DNA of 64,000 nucleotides from positions 186,001 through 250,000 of the forward strand of contig NZ_FOMT01000003.1 in assembly GCF_900112695.1 (NCBI RefSeq). The letters run 5' to 3'. This DNA comes from Paenibacillus catalpae (lineage in GTDB: Bacteria > Bacillota > Bacilli > Paenibacillales > Paenibacillaceae). Of the stretch, positions 27,142 to 35,037 are shown piece by piece; the stretch's first letter is position 1; each line of letters begins with the position of its first letter. Below the pieces are notes generated by a model, which saw only the letters and a list, made by a program, of their open reading frames with translations, searched no databases and had not been told where the DNA came from. Made by a program: the position numbers and the translations under genes.

Positions 27142-28599
27142 ATGAGAAAGAACATCGTTACGGCAGTAGCAGCGGTATTGCTTTGTTCGACCCTTGCAGC
27201 TTGCGGCGGCAACAATAACACAACAAGCAACGGAAACCAAAAGCCAGCAGAAAGCAACGCAAACGCAAGCGCCAGCACAAATACGGCTACTGACACTCCA
27301 GAGCAGACAGAAGACATCACTCAGAAAAAAGTTAAAATCAGCATTTATTATCCGCTTCCTGACCAAGTAGAGAACCGGAAGCTGGAAGATGACAAAATCG
27401 CACGCTTCAACAAAGTGTACCCTAACGTTGAGATCGTGAAGAGCGACTGGCATTATGCTCCTAACGAAATCGGGATTAAAATGGCGGCAAACGAAGCGCC
27501 AACCTTTTTCAACACGTATGCTACAGAAGCCAAGTTCCTGGTCGAAAAAGGCTGGGCGGCTGACATTACAGACCTGTACAACAGCTATGAATTCAAAGAC
27601 CAAATCAACCCGGTTCTTCAAAACCAATTCATCATAGACGGCAAAGTGTATGGCGTCGCTCAAAAAGGTTACGTTACGACAACGGTTGTTAACAAAAAAA
27701 TGCTGGACGATAAAGGCGTAGCGGTTCCTTCGTACGACTGGACGTGGGACGATATGCTGAACACGGCCAAAGGCGTAGCGGATGCGAAAAAAGGCATTGC
27801 TGGCATCGCGCCAATGGGCAAAGGCAATGAAGCAGGCTGGAACTGGACTAACTTCTTGTTCGAGGCTGGCGGCGAGATTCAAAACATTGCGGACGGCAAA
27901 GTAACAGCGGCTTTCAACTCCGAAGCCGGTCTAAAAGCACTTGATTTCTATAACAAACTCAGATGGGATGCAGACGTTATTCCGAAAGACTGGGCACTTG
28001 GCTGGGGCGATGCAGTAGGTGCATTTGGCCAAGGACGCACGGCAATGGTTATCGCTGGTGCGGAAGGCGTGCTTGAGCAAGCGCTGAACCAAGGCGGCAT
28101 GAAGATCGAAGACGTACTGACTTACCCAATGCCTGCAGCTCAGGCAGGCGGCAAGCATACCGGCGTACTGGGCGGCGACTACCTCGTCATCAACCCGAAC
28201 GCAACAAAAGACGAGCAAGAAATGGCATTCCGTTACATTACATTCGATTACTTCACAGACGACTACCTGGCATCTCTCGAGAAGGATATCCAAGCCCGTC
28301 AAACGGAAGGCAAGTTCTTCATTCCGCCGCATATCAACTACTTCAGCCCGGACTCGGAATACGGCCAAAAAGCGCAAGCCATCTTCGATAAATACGACAA
28401 CGTGTACAAATACAACGCTGAATCGAACGCTCTGCTCGACGGCAAACCTGAAGCCCAGTACAACACGCAAGAATACTACGGCTCTATGACAAACGTGCTG
28501 CAAGAAGTATTCTCGAAAAAAGGTACCGACCTTCAAGCACAGCTAGACGCAGCTGCTAAAGAAATGCAGTCGAAATACTACGACGCAATTAAACCTTAA
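27142..28599 (+). CDS. Sugar-binding lipoprotein of the second ABC importer
   Basis: 485-residue extracellular solute-binding protein, family 1. The signal peptide ends in the lipobox STLAAC with C21, followed by an Asn/Ser/Thr/Ala-rich linker (about 22-56). The binding domain includes the segment AFGQGRTAMVIAG that is typical of maltodextrin/multiple-sugar binding proteins. AAGGGGAG precedes ATG 27142. Codon choice is strongly biased to the preferred set (many AAC, GAC, GGC), suggesting high expression. It has a 115-base gap from the permease gene and its own strong terminator. Confidence 0.88.
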   Translation: MRKNIVTAVAAVLLCSTLAACGGNNNTTSNGNQKPAESNANASASTNTATDTPEQTEDITQKKVKISIYYPLPDQVENRKLEDDKIARFNKVYPNVEIVKSDWHYAPNEIGIKMAANEAPTFFNTYATEAKFLVEKGWAADITDLYNSYEFKDQINPVLQNQFIIDGKVYGVAQKGYVTTTVVNKKMLDDKGVAVPSYDWTWDDMLNTAKGVADAKKGIAGIAPMGKGNEAGWNWTNFLFEAGGEIQNIADGKVTAAFNSEAGLKALDFYNKLRWDADVIPKDWALGWGDAVGAFGQGRTAMVIAGAEGVLEQALNQGGMKIEDVLTYPMPAAQAGGKHTGVLGGDYLVINPNATKDEQEMAFRYITFDYFTDDYLASLEKDIQARQTEGKFFIPPHINYFSPDSEYGQKAQAIFDKYDNVYKYNAESNALLDGKPEAQYNTQEYYGSMTNVLQEVFSKKGTDLQAQLDAAAKEMQSKYYDAIKP

Positions 28600-28634
28600 G
28601 AGGACGGGAGCTGCCTCTTACCTTACCCCATAAC

Positions 28635-28685
28635 AAGAACGGCCGTGCAGATGATATCATCTCTGCACGGCCGTTCTTATTTTTT
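28635..28685 (+). terminator. Strong terminator after the second sugar ABC operon
   Basis: 17-bp perfect stem starting AAGAACGGCCGTGCAGA with an internal GATGATATCATC palindrome as loop, then ATTTTTTT. Confidence 0.92.
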
Positions 28686-28716
28686 GACAGATCGACTCCG
28701 GTTCACTCACTAAAGG

Positions 28717-29577
28717 TCAAGCCTTTTTGACCTGAAAGACGAAATCGGTCACGACTCTCGATAATTCTTGCGGACTCTCGACATGGCTCATATGACCGCC
28801 TGCTTCAAAGGTATAGAGCTGCGAGTTAGGCATTTGCTCAGCCATTTCCGCAGCCCAACGCGGGCCGCAGTTGAAATCATATTCGCCGACCAGGATGAGA
28901 GTCGGTGTATGAATCGTATTTATAACATCTCTCGCATCCCACGTATACGGCTTCCGATTCGGAACAACGTTGAAATTCAAATGGTCTTTCCATTCCATGA
29001 ACTCTTTCGGGAGGTTCCAATAATCGCCGAAGAATGCGGGTAACAACCGCTTCAAGAGAATCAGAATGGACTCATTGTCTTGTGCTGCTCCTGTTATCAT
29101 GTCCATCCAAGCCTGTTTCGCATCTTGTGCCTCGGGACGATCCGGCCAGCGCTGCGCATAGAGCTCGATTTGCCGAACCTGCTCCATACCAAGATCAGGT
29201 CCCATACAAGGAGCGCTGCTATAGAGAATCAGTCCTCCGAGCTCATCCGGGTAATCAAGGGCATATTGTATTCCGACAAAACCTCCGTGGGAATGTCCCA
29301 GGAAGTAGGGTCTATGGGCTCCAATGTGCTCTGCGATTTTATGGGCATGATAGGCATACCGCAGCATATTGTAATCCCCATCAGGCAGCATTCCTGAATT
29401 CCCCGTTCCTACAGGTTCGATATAGACAACGGTCATAGTTTGTTCAAGTAACGGCATACGCATATAATTCCAATGGAAACCGGGACCGCCTGCATGGACC
29501 AGACAAACCGGCCCTTTGCCGGCTATGTGAAAGCTTTGTTCTACCCCGTCGATAGAAATCGTATGATGTCCAATCAT
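28717..29577 (-). CDS. Alpha/beta hydrolase (prolyl-aminopeptidase-like)
   Basis: 286-residue alpha/beta hydrolase. The nucleophile elbow is GHSHGGFVG. The catalytic Asp is in LVGEYDFNCG and the His is in AGGHMSHVE near the C terminus. The oxyanion-hole region LVHAGGPGFH and the cap domain resemble the proline iminopeptidase group, but substrate preference in this fold cannot be read from sequence. The gene begins four bases after the cupin gene ends and lacks a strong ribosome binding site, so it is probably translated by coupling. Confidence 0.82.
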   Translation of the reverse strand: MIGHHTISIDGVEQSFHIAGKGPVCLVHAGGPGFHWNYMRMPLLEQTMTVVYIEPVGTGNSGMLPDGDYNMLRYAYHAHKIAEHIGAHRPYFLGHSHGGFVGIQYALDYPDELGGLILYSSAPCMGPDLGMEQVRQIELYAQRWPDRPEAQDAKQAWMDMITGAAQDNESILILLKRLLPAFFGDYWNLPKEFMEWKDHLNFNVVPNRKPYTWDARDVINTIHTPTLILVGEYDFNCGPRWAAEMAEQMPNSQLYTFEAGGHMSHVESPQELSRVVTDFVFQVKKA

Positions 29578-29581
29578 AATC

Positions 29582-30073
29582 TTAAAGACCCGGATAAGTA
29601 ATATTGTATTTTTTGGATACTTGTATGAGTGTCTGAATCAGTTCAGGAGTAGGGGGCTGAATTTGTGTTTCCATTCCTTCCTCGTAAGGAACGCCCAACT
29701 CCTTTACAAATGAATCGAATCCTGCAGGGTAGGCCGTAACCAGGAAACGGGCTTTTTTTGATTTCGCCTTAAAGGTATGCGGAATACCGCGAGGGGCGAA
29801 GACATATTCCCCGCTTTTAACCAAAAACGTTTCATCCCCAAGCGTCATCTCTAATTCTCCATCCAACAAATAAAAAGATTCGTCTTCATTTCCATGGATA
29901 TGAAGGGGAGGTCCATCATTCTCGCTAACCGAACAATGCACCACGCAAAATTCCCCGTTTGTGTCTTCCCCGCTTACCAATATGGAATTAATGTCCGAAA
30001 GGAATAAGAATGTATTTTCTTTATTGGGATTCCGATGCATCTTACCGGCTTTGCTTTGATTGCTCATGGTCAC
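29582..30073 (-). CDS. Cupin-domain protein (quercetin-dioxygenase-like)
   Basis: 163-residue protein with a single conserved cupin barrel. Motif 1 is GPPLHIHGNEDESFYLLDGE, with the two metal-binding His and Glu residues. Motif 2 is YVFAPRGIPHTFK with the last His. Metal-dependent oxygenase or binding functions are both possible. GTG 30073 is seven bases after GAGGAG; ATG 30067 is the alternative. It forms a two-gene unit with the alpha/beta hydrolase, which could act on its product; no pathway can be assigned. Confidence 0.82.
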   Translation of the reverse strand: MTMSNQSKAGKMHRNPNKENTFLFLSDINSILVSGEDTNGEFCVVHCSVSENDGPPLHIHGNEDESFYLLDGELEMTLGDETFLVKSGEYVFAPRGIPHTFKAKSKKARFLVTAYPAGFDSFVKELGVPYEEGMETQIQPPTPELIQTLIQVSKKYNITYPGL

Positions 30074-30486
30074 TCACTGTCTCCTCTTTGATGTCCATTT
30101 ATTTGTATTGCCCTGCGCAGTAAATGAGATCGATCATTCCCATATTAAAAACTTATTCTCCGGTTTTGTCAATTTAGCTAACATAATCTTAATATTTCAT
30201 GATGTTCCATCGGTTTTTAATTGGAAGTTTACTAAACTTTAATATTCTTCAGCCTGTTTTTTTGCCAACAATAGAAATTCCTTGCATTCAGAGATAAGAG
30301 ACTGCATCAATTAGCGGATGCTTCCATAGCTATGCTTGATGCTTAATAAAGCCGCGAAGAGATCATCTTTACCCATTTGAAGAATGATTCTCGTTCAAGT
30401 GTTGACATATTTAATATATCGTTTATATTGTGAATGTAAACGTACGTTAGCATATAGCTGGCAGCAAATAGGATAGGGGAGATTTC
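30074..30486. other. 413-bp AT-rich intergenic region between divergent genes
   Basis: No credible gene is seen. The right end holds the GH32 promoter and operator (30402-30448). The middle contains a loose GCATCAA / TTGATGC inverted repeat around 30304-30342. The left end must hold the promoter of the cupin gene, which is not obvious. Confidence 0.6.
30402..30448 (+). promoter_or_regulatory. GH32 promoter with LacI-type palindrome
   Basis: TTGACA (30402-30407), a 16-base spacer and TATATT (30424-30429) make a strong promoter. The perfect palindrome AACGTACGTT (30439-30448), inside the longer imperfect TGTAAACGTACGTTAGCA, lies at the expected transcription start, the usual place for a LacI-family repressor. 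Confidence 0.7.
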
Positions 30487-31890
30487 ATGGACCGTTATAG
30501 ACCAAGGTATCATTTTACGGCACCACGCAATTGGATGAACGACCCGAATGGCCCTTTTCAGTTAAACGGCGTGTATCATTTGTTTTATCAGCATAATCCT
30601 TCAAAGCCCGAATGGGGCGATATTCATTGGGGGCATGCTGCAAGCCCTGATTTGGTGAACTGGACTCATCTGCCGGTTGGGTTGGCTCCATCCTATGAGC
30701 TTGGCGAGTCCCATTGTTTTTCGGGCTGTTCCGTTGTTAATGACGGGGAAGTGACGATGTTTTATACAAGCATTGGTGAAGGTGATCGGAATCCAACTAC
30801 AGGTGCTCAGCAATGGATGGCCCGCGGGACAGATTTACGCACTTGGCACAAGCCAGCTATTAACCCGGTCCTGACTTTGGATTTGCATGAGGATCTTCAG
30901 ATTAAGGATTGGAGAGATCCTTACGTCTGGAAGAGTGAAGACGGGTGGCGAATGATCCTTGGCGGCATTCATGAGGAAAAAGGCTGTGCCTTCATTTACC
31001 ATTCTGACGATTTAGAACAATGGAGCTTTAAGGGGATTTTTTATAAAGGCGAAGAATGGATCTGGGAATGCCCGCATCTGTTCCGTTTTGGCGATAAAGC
31101 GGTTTTATTCTACTCTCCGAGCGGTCCGGTACGATATCTTTCCGGCACCATTAGCGGCGATAAGCTGATAGATGTGCAAAAACACGGCACCGTCGACTCC
31201 GGCGGATGGGAAGGCTATTATGCATCAACCGGATTTGTTGATGAGAACGGACGCCGCATTTTACATGGCTGGATCCCGGAAGGCAGCAGGGGCGAAGAGT
31301 TCCCTGAGAACCTGGACTGGGCCGGGGCACTCGCACTGCCGCGTGTCGTTGATCTGAAGGCAAGCGGGGCTCTCTCCATGTCACCAGTGCCTGAACTGGA
31401 GACACTGAGGGGCGAGAGTCGCAGCTTTACGGATATCGCTGTTGGGCCAACACCAACAAGTACAGGAATACAATCGGCCTCTTTCGAATGCTCGCTCGAA
31501 CTCGACAGACAGACGATGGCTAACACAGCTCTAATTATTTCCGTCTTTGCTTCGGCATGCGGCAAGGAGCATACGGATGTCCGTCTAGACCTTGCCTCCA
31601 AATCCATTACAATCGACCGCACGAATTCAAGTCTGCTTCCAAAAGTACATAAAACCCCGGTTAAGGGTGAGCTCCCGTCTACAGAGGGTACGGAAAGAAT
31701 CAAACTGCGTATATTTGCGGATCAGTCTATAGTAGAAGTATTTGTGGATGACGAGACTTGCCTTACGGCCAGAGTCTATCCAGCCCTGGAGGACAGCAGC
31801 GGAATTCAGCTGCGTACAAGCAGCGGCGAATCCGTTGTCTCCAGCATGCGGATCTGGGAGATGAAGGCTGCGGATATCCGAATGGAATAA
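30487..31890 (+). CDS. GH32 sucrose-6-phosphate hydrolase / fructan hydrolase, intracellular
   Basis: 467-residue beta-fructosidase without signal peptide. Its five-bladed propeller carries the nucleophile D19 in NWMNDPNG, the transition-state stabiliser D144 in DWRDPYVW and the acid/base E194 in WECPHLF. A C-terminal beta-sandwich module (about 320-467) ends the protein, with DQSIVEVFVDD typical of the family. It hydrolyses sucrose, sucrose-6-phosphate or small fructans in the cytosol. No PTS or transporter gene is next to it, so the phosphorylated or free form of the substrate is undecided. Promoter and operator lie directly upstream. Confidence 0.92.
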   Translation: MDRYRPRYHFTAPRNWMNDPNGPFQLNGVYHLFYQHNPSKPEWGDIHWGHAASPDLVNWTHLPVGLAPSYELGESHCFSGCSVVNDGEVTMFYTSIGEGDRNPTTGAQQWMARGTDLRTWHKPAINPVLTLDLHEDLQIKDWRDPYVWKSEDGWRMILGGIHEEKGCAFIYHSDDLEQWSFKGIFYKGEEWIWECPHLFRFGDKAVLFYSPSGPVRYLSGTISGDKLIDVQKHGTVDSGGWEGYYASTGFVDENGRRILHGWIPEGSRGEEFPENLDWAGALALPRVVDLKASGALSMSPVPELETLRGESRSFTDIAVGPTPTSTGIQSASFECSLELDRQTMANTALIISVFASACGKEHTDVRLDLASKSITIDRTNSSLLPKVHKTPVKGELPSTEGTERIKLRIFADQSIVEVFVDDETCLTARVYPALEDSSGIQLRTSSGESVVSSMRIWEMKAADIRME

Positions 31891-31902
31891 AGTGCAACAA
31901 TA

Positions 31903-31934
31903 AGAAAGGGCACCTTCTTCGAGGCGCCCTTTCT
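31903..31934 (+). terminator. Probable terminator after the GH32 gene
   Basis: Stem AGAAAGGGC / GCCCTTTCT with one internal mismatch and an 8-9 base loop. No long T-run follows. Confidence 0.5.
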
Positions 31935-31985
31935 ATTACTCGTCATACTCCGTCTCTCCGATTTCAGTAAACCGAAAGCAGCTTT

Positions 31986-32271
31986 TTAGAGAAGCAGTGC
32001 CGCTAATCCATTGGGGTATAACGTTTTTGATCCTTCTGTGAAATCAGTTAACCGGATCGAAACAACAAATATAGCGAATTATTGTAAAGTCAGCTCCCAG
32101 CTCCTCGTGATATTCTCTAACTAACGTTTCTCTCGAATGCTCACCCAGCTCAATTGTTCCGCCGATAGGCCGGTAATAATAACCGGTTCCTTTTGAGTGT
32201 TCGTGTTTTTCTTCCACGAGAATTGTATCATTGTGTATGATAACTCCTAATGCGTTCGCGCACGGTAGCAT
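31986..32271 (-). pseudogene. Nudix hydrolase, internally deleted and frameshifted
   Basis: The reading frame from ATG 32271 (behind AAAGGAGG) gives 75 residues and contains a full Nudix box, GGTIELGEHSRETLVREYHE followed by ELG. It stops at 32044, right after YICCFDPVN, where relatives continue for 50-70 residues. In another frame, starting at the break (32051), the downstream DNA encodes LTDFTEGSKTLYPNGLAALL and a stop (31986). That segment resembles the end of this Nudix subfamily. The simplest reading is an out-of-frame internal deletion that removed the middle of the C-terminal half. The Nudix box itself is intact, so a short product may still be made. Confidence 0.7.
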
Positions 32272-32322
32272 GACAGGTCCTCCTTTTATAAATACCAATT
32301 ACTTTAGGCAAGGTGATCAGAA

Positions 32323-33186
32323 ATGAAAATCGGCTGTTTGCATGCCCATTATTCCAACATTGAATATATTCAAGCTGCTATTGGCTCGAAGGCGGAGCTG
32401 ATTCACTTTGTTGATCCTGGACTTATGAACCGGATAATGGTTGATACAAGCTTCGATCTGACGAAAGCGAAGGCCAAAGTCATCGAGCAGCTCGAATGGA
32501 TCGCCCAATCGGGAGTTGATGTCATTCTTATTACCTGCACGAACTATATAGCTTTGCTGGAAGAAATTGAAATCTCTATTCCCATCATAAAAATAGACGA
32601 GCCCTTTTTCAATGAGCTGTGTCAAATAACACAACCGCAAATTCTACTGTTTACGAACCCTGCAACGGTTGAAGGAACAATGAAAAGGCTGAATAATGCT
32701 GCCGCATCACGGGGCCAACAACCACCGGACATCGAGGCCCGCATCATTGAACATACTTTTGACCTTATTATGGAGGGCCATAAAACTCGATACACAGAAG
32801 AAGTATGCAAGTATATCCATAACCTTCTGCAATCCGAACCGGATAAGAAGATAGCCGTCGCCCAGTTATCAATGGTGGAAGCTGCCGAGAGAGCAGCTCA
32901 CGAACGGGGGGCAGCAATCGGTAATCCATTAGAATCTTTGATAATTCTTTTCTCGGGAGAGGATATCTATTATACCGGCAATCATCTTCACGTAGGTAAT
33001 TGGGATAAGGAACATTCTCCCCATAACCATGAAGAAGGCATTGCATGGGAGAGAGTGGACGGGACGATGGATCTTTATTATTTAGACCCGGATGTTGAAG
33101 ATTTTAGAGGGGTCTATATTTGTAATGTAAAATCAAATGAAGAGGCAGATGAACGCTTCAGAAAATGGGTTATAAACAAAAAATAA
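32323..33186 (+). CDS. Asp/Glu-racemase-like protein with C-terminal extension
   Basis: 287-residue protein. The first 225 residues look like the aspartate/glutamate/hydantoin racemase superfamily: IGCLHAHYSN at the N terminus and a first catalytic Cys, C72, in LITCTNY. The second catalytic Cys is not present at its expected place (VAQLSMVEAA, 179-188), which rules out a standard two-Cys racemase mechanism. About 65 extra residues (from LHVGNWDKEHSPHNHEEGIA to the end) form an acidic, aromatic-rich domain that I do not recognise. The start lies only 51 bases from that of the divergent Nudix remnant. Function unknown; isomerase, lyase or a non-catalytic role are all open. Confidence 0.65.
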   Translation: MKIGCLHAHYSNIEYIQAAIGSKAELIHFVDPGLMNRIMVDTSFDLTKAKAKVIEQLEWIAQSGVDVILITCTNYIALLEEIEISIPIIKIDEPFFNELCQITQPQILLFTNPATVEGTMKRLNNAAASRGQQPPDIEARIIEHTFDLIMEGHKTRYTEEVCKYIHNLLQSEPDKKIAVAQLSMVEAAERAAHERGAAIGNPLESLIILFSGEDIYYTGNHLHVGNWDKEHSPHNHEEGIAWERVDGTMDLYYLDPDVEDFRGVYICNVKSNEEADERFRKWVINKK

Positions 33187-33212
33187 GCTGGGCGAAGTTA
33201 ATCGCCCAGCTT
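33185..33212 (+). terminator. Probable terminator after the racemase-like gene
   Basis: 11-bp perfect stem AAGCTGGGCGA / TCGCCCAGCTT, overlapping the stop codon, followed by ACTTGCTTTTATT. Confidence 0.65.
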
Positions 33213-33250
33213 ACTTGCTTTTATTAGAATGGTAATCGATTGAAGAAAAG

Positions 33251-33388
33251 GGGTATCTCCCGAGGAAAGCATATACTTCCGAAGCGACTTTCTTTCAGAA
33301 AGTTTTAAGCGCCTGCCTTTGCCTGCAAATTGCAACATTTGAATGTTGTTCAAGAAATTGCAGGCAACAGCGGCCGAAGGAGATACCC
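33251..33388. repeat. Nested inverted-repeat element with three internal hairpins
   Basis: Perfect 10-bp outer arms, GGGTATCTCC (33251-33260) and GGAGATACCC (33379-33388), bracket at least two strong inner hairpins: ACTTTCT / AGAAAGT with loop TTC (33287-33303), and TTGCCTGCAA / TTGCAGGCAA (33319-33328, 33358-33367) enclosing CAACATT / AATGTTG (33333-33348). A weaker GGAA / TTCC hairpin (33264-33280) lies next to the left arm. It sits just downstream of the sugar-transporter stop. Read on the minus strand, the closing arm is followed by CTTTTCTTC. It may be a structured RNA, an elaborate terminator or a small non-autonomous element. Confidence 0.75.
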
Positions 33389-33405
33389 ACCTTCCAACGA
33401 CACTT

Positions 33406-34794
33406 TTATTTGTTCCAGGACGCCTCAATTTCCTCGAGCGACTTGCCTTTCGTTTCCGGAACGACACGCATCGTGAACAAGAACGTAATCAGCGACATCG
33501 CGCCGAAGATCCAGAACGTTACGGCAGGACCTGCCGACTCCAGCATTGGCGGGAACGATTGCGATACAACATAATCGGCAATCCAGAGTGCCATCGAAGC
33601 AATTGCGGTAGCCCGGCCGCGGACACGGTTCGGGAAGATTTCGCTCAAGATAACCCAAACGACAGGTCCAAGCGATACGGCAAAGGCTGCTACATAGATC
33701 AGAATAAAGACAAGAATAAGTGAACCGGTCGTGTGTCCGGTATGGAACGCAATACCGATAACCGCCAGACAGATTGTCATGACAGACGAACCAACAAGCA
33801 GCAATACTTTACGGCCGACTTTGTCGATCAGCCAGATCGCGAGAATCGTGAACAGGAAGTTAACGAGACCGATCAGAATCGTTTGGACAAGGGAAGAATC
33901 CGTGCCCGAACCCATCGATTTAAAGATTTCCGGCGCATAGTACATAACCGCGTTAATACCCGTTACTTGCTGAAGGATCGCAAGCACAACACCAACGATT
34001 AGTGCCAGGCGAATACCCGGGCGGAAAATCTCTTTTAACGAGCTGCCTTTTTCTATAGCAAATGATGCTTTAATATCCAGAACTTCTTGCTTCGCATCAG
34101 CTTCACCGTGGATACGAAGAAGGATGTTTAACGCCTGTTCCGATTTGCCTTGCTTGATCAGCCATCTAGGGCTCTCTGGTACGAAGAACAACAAGATGAA
34201 GAAGAGAACACCAGGCACAACGCCGACACCAAACATCCAGCGCCATGCATTAGCAATATCCCAGGCATCATCGCCATAGCCGGCAATCCCGGAGTTAACG
34301 AAGTAGACAAGGAAGATCCCGGTTACCGTTGCGAATTGGTTCAAGGCAACGAGACGGCCGCGATATTTGGCCGGTGCGATCTCCGCGTTATACAGCGGAC
34401 AGAGAGTAGAGGTGATCCCGATGCCAAGACCGCCAATTATACGGGCGATGATATACATCGAGAAAGTATCCGGAATAGCAGAGCCGATCGATCCGATAAT
34501 GAACAGGACTGCTGCTGCGATAAGTACTTTTTTGCGGCCGAAACGGTCGCTCAGTACTCCCGAGAAAGCCGCGCCGACAATACATCCGATGATAAGCGAG
34601 GAGACGGCCCAGCCGACTTCCACCTCGTTAAGGTCAAACCGGTCTTGCATAAATCCGATAGCACCGGATACAACGGCTGTATCAAAGCCGAATAATAAAC
34701 CGCCAAGGGCGGCAATCATGGAAACGAGCGTAACGAACTTCATGCTTTTGCCGTTGTGGGCATTGGCGGAGAGGTTAGTGTTTAAGCTGCTCAC
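33406..34794 (-). CDS. MFS sugar:proton symporter (XylE/AraE/GlcP family)
   Basis: 462-residue 12-helix sugar porter. All family signatures are present: GGLLFGFDTAVVSGA in TM1, GVLSDRFGRKK between TM2 and TM3, PESPRWL after TM6, LQQVTGINAVMYYAP in TM7, DKVGRK, and PETKGKSLEEIE near the C terminus. The QQ..N residues of TM7 are those that bind the hexose or pentose in XylE. The start is GTG 34794, ten bases after AAGGGG. A TATAAT-like box at 34856-34861 (minus strand) and the terminator after the upstream response regulator suggest its own promoter. It lies next to a sugar-sensing three-component system, so xylose or a similar pentose is a reasonable but unproven substrate. Confidence 0.9.
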   Translation of the reverse strand: MSSLNTNLSANAHNGKSMKFVTLVSMIAALGGLLFGFDTAVVSGAIGFMQDRFDLNEVEVGWAVSSLIIGCIVGAAFSGVLSDRFGRKKVLIAAAVLFIIGSIGSAIPDTFSMYIIARIIGGLGIGITSTLCPLYNAEIAPAKYRGRLVALNQFATVTGIFLVYFVNSGIAGYGDDAWDIANAWRWMFGVGVVPGVLFFILLFFVPESPRWLIKQGKSEQALNILLRIHGEADAKQEVLDIKASFAIEKGSSLKEIFRPGIRLALIVGVVLAILQQVTGINAVMYYAPEIFKSMGSGTDSSLVQTILIGLVNFLFTILAIWLIDKVGRKVLLLVGSSVMTICLAVIGIAFHTGHTTGSLILVFILIYVAAFAVSLGPVVWVILSEIFPNRVRGRATAIASMALWIADYVVSQSFPPMLESAGPAVTFWIFGAMSLITFLFTMRVVPETKGKSLEEIEASWNK

Positions 34795-34989
34795 TTTATT
34801 TATTCCCCTTCCATATGACTAATTGAATAAGTGGTTGTATGTTGAAGCGTTTCTCATTATATCACCGGAACCGCAGACATTAGCGGGTATTCGACAGCAC
34901 ATATTTGTGATGTTCCAGCATCGTAATGGCGCGGCTCCGGCCGTAATGGAAAGAGTTTTGCGGGAGTAGCATTTTTTTAGTCTGCATAA

Positions 34990-35022
34990 CAAAAAAGTCC
35001 ATGCCCGAGAGTGGCATGAACT
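34990..35022 (-). terminator. Terminator after the three-gene sugar-sensing operon
   Basis: On the minus strand, AGTTCATGCC / GGCATGGACT (one mismatch) is followed by six T residues. It separates the response regulator from the MFS gene. Confidence 0.8.
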
Positions 35023-35037
35023 TCCTGAATATCCTGA

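Noticed and set aside
30060-30242. 60-codon frame in the gap between cupin and GH32 genes
   Set aside because: No ribosome binding site, AT-rich composition-driven sequence and overlap with the cupin start; treated as non-coding.
33251-33388. Insertion sequence or CRISPR interpretation of the nested inverted repeats
   Set aside because: No transposase gene, no clear target duplication and no regularly spaced identical repeats.
34830-34860. cre site before the MFS sugar symporter
   Set aside because: The best match (around AAACGCTTCAACA on the minus strand) has about four mismatches to the consensus.
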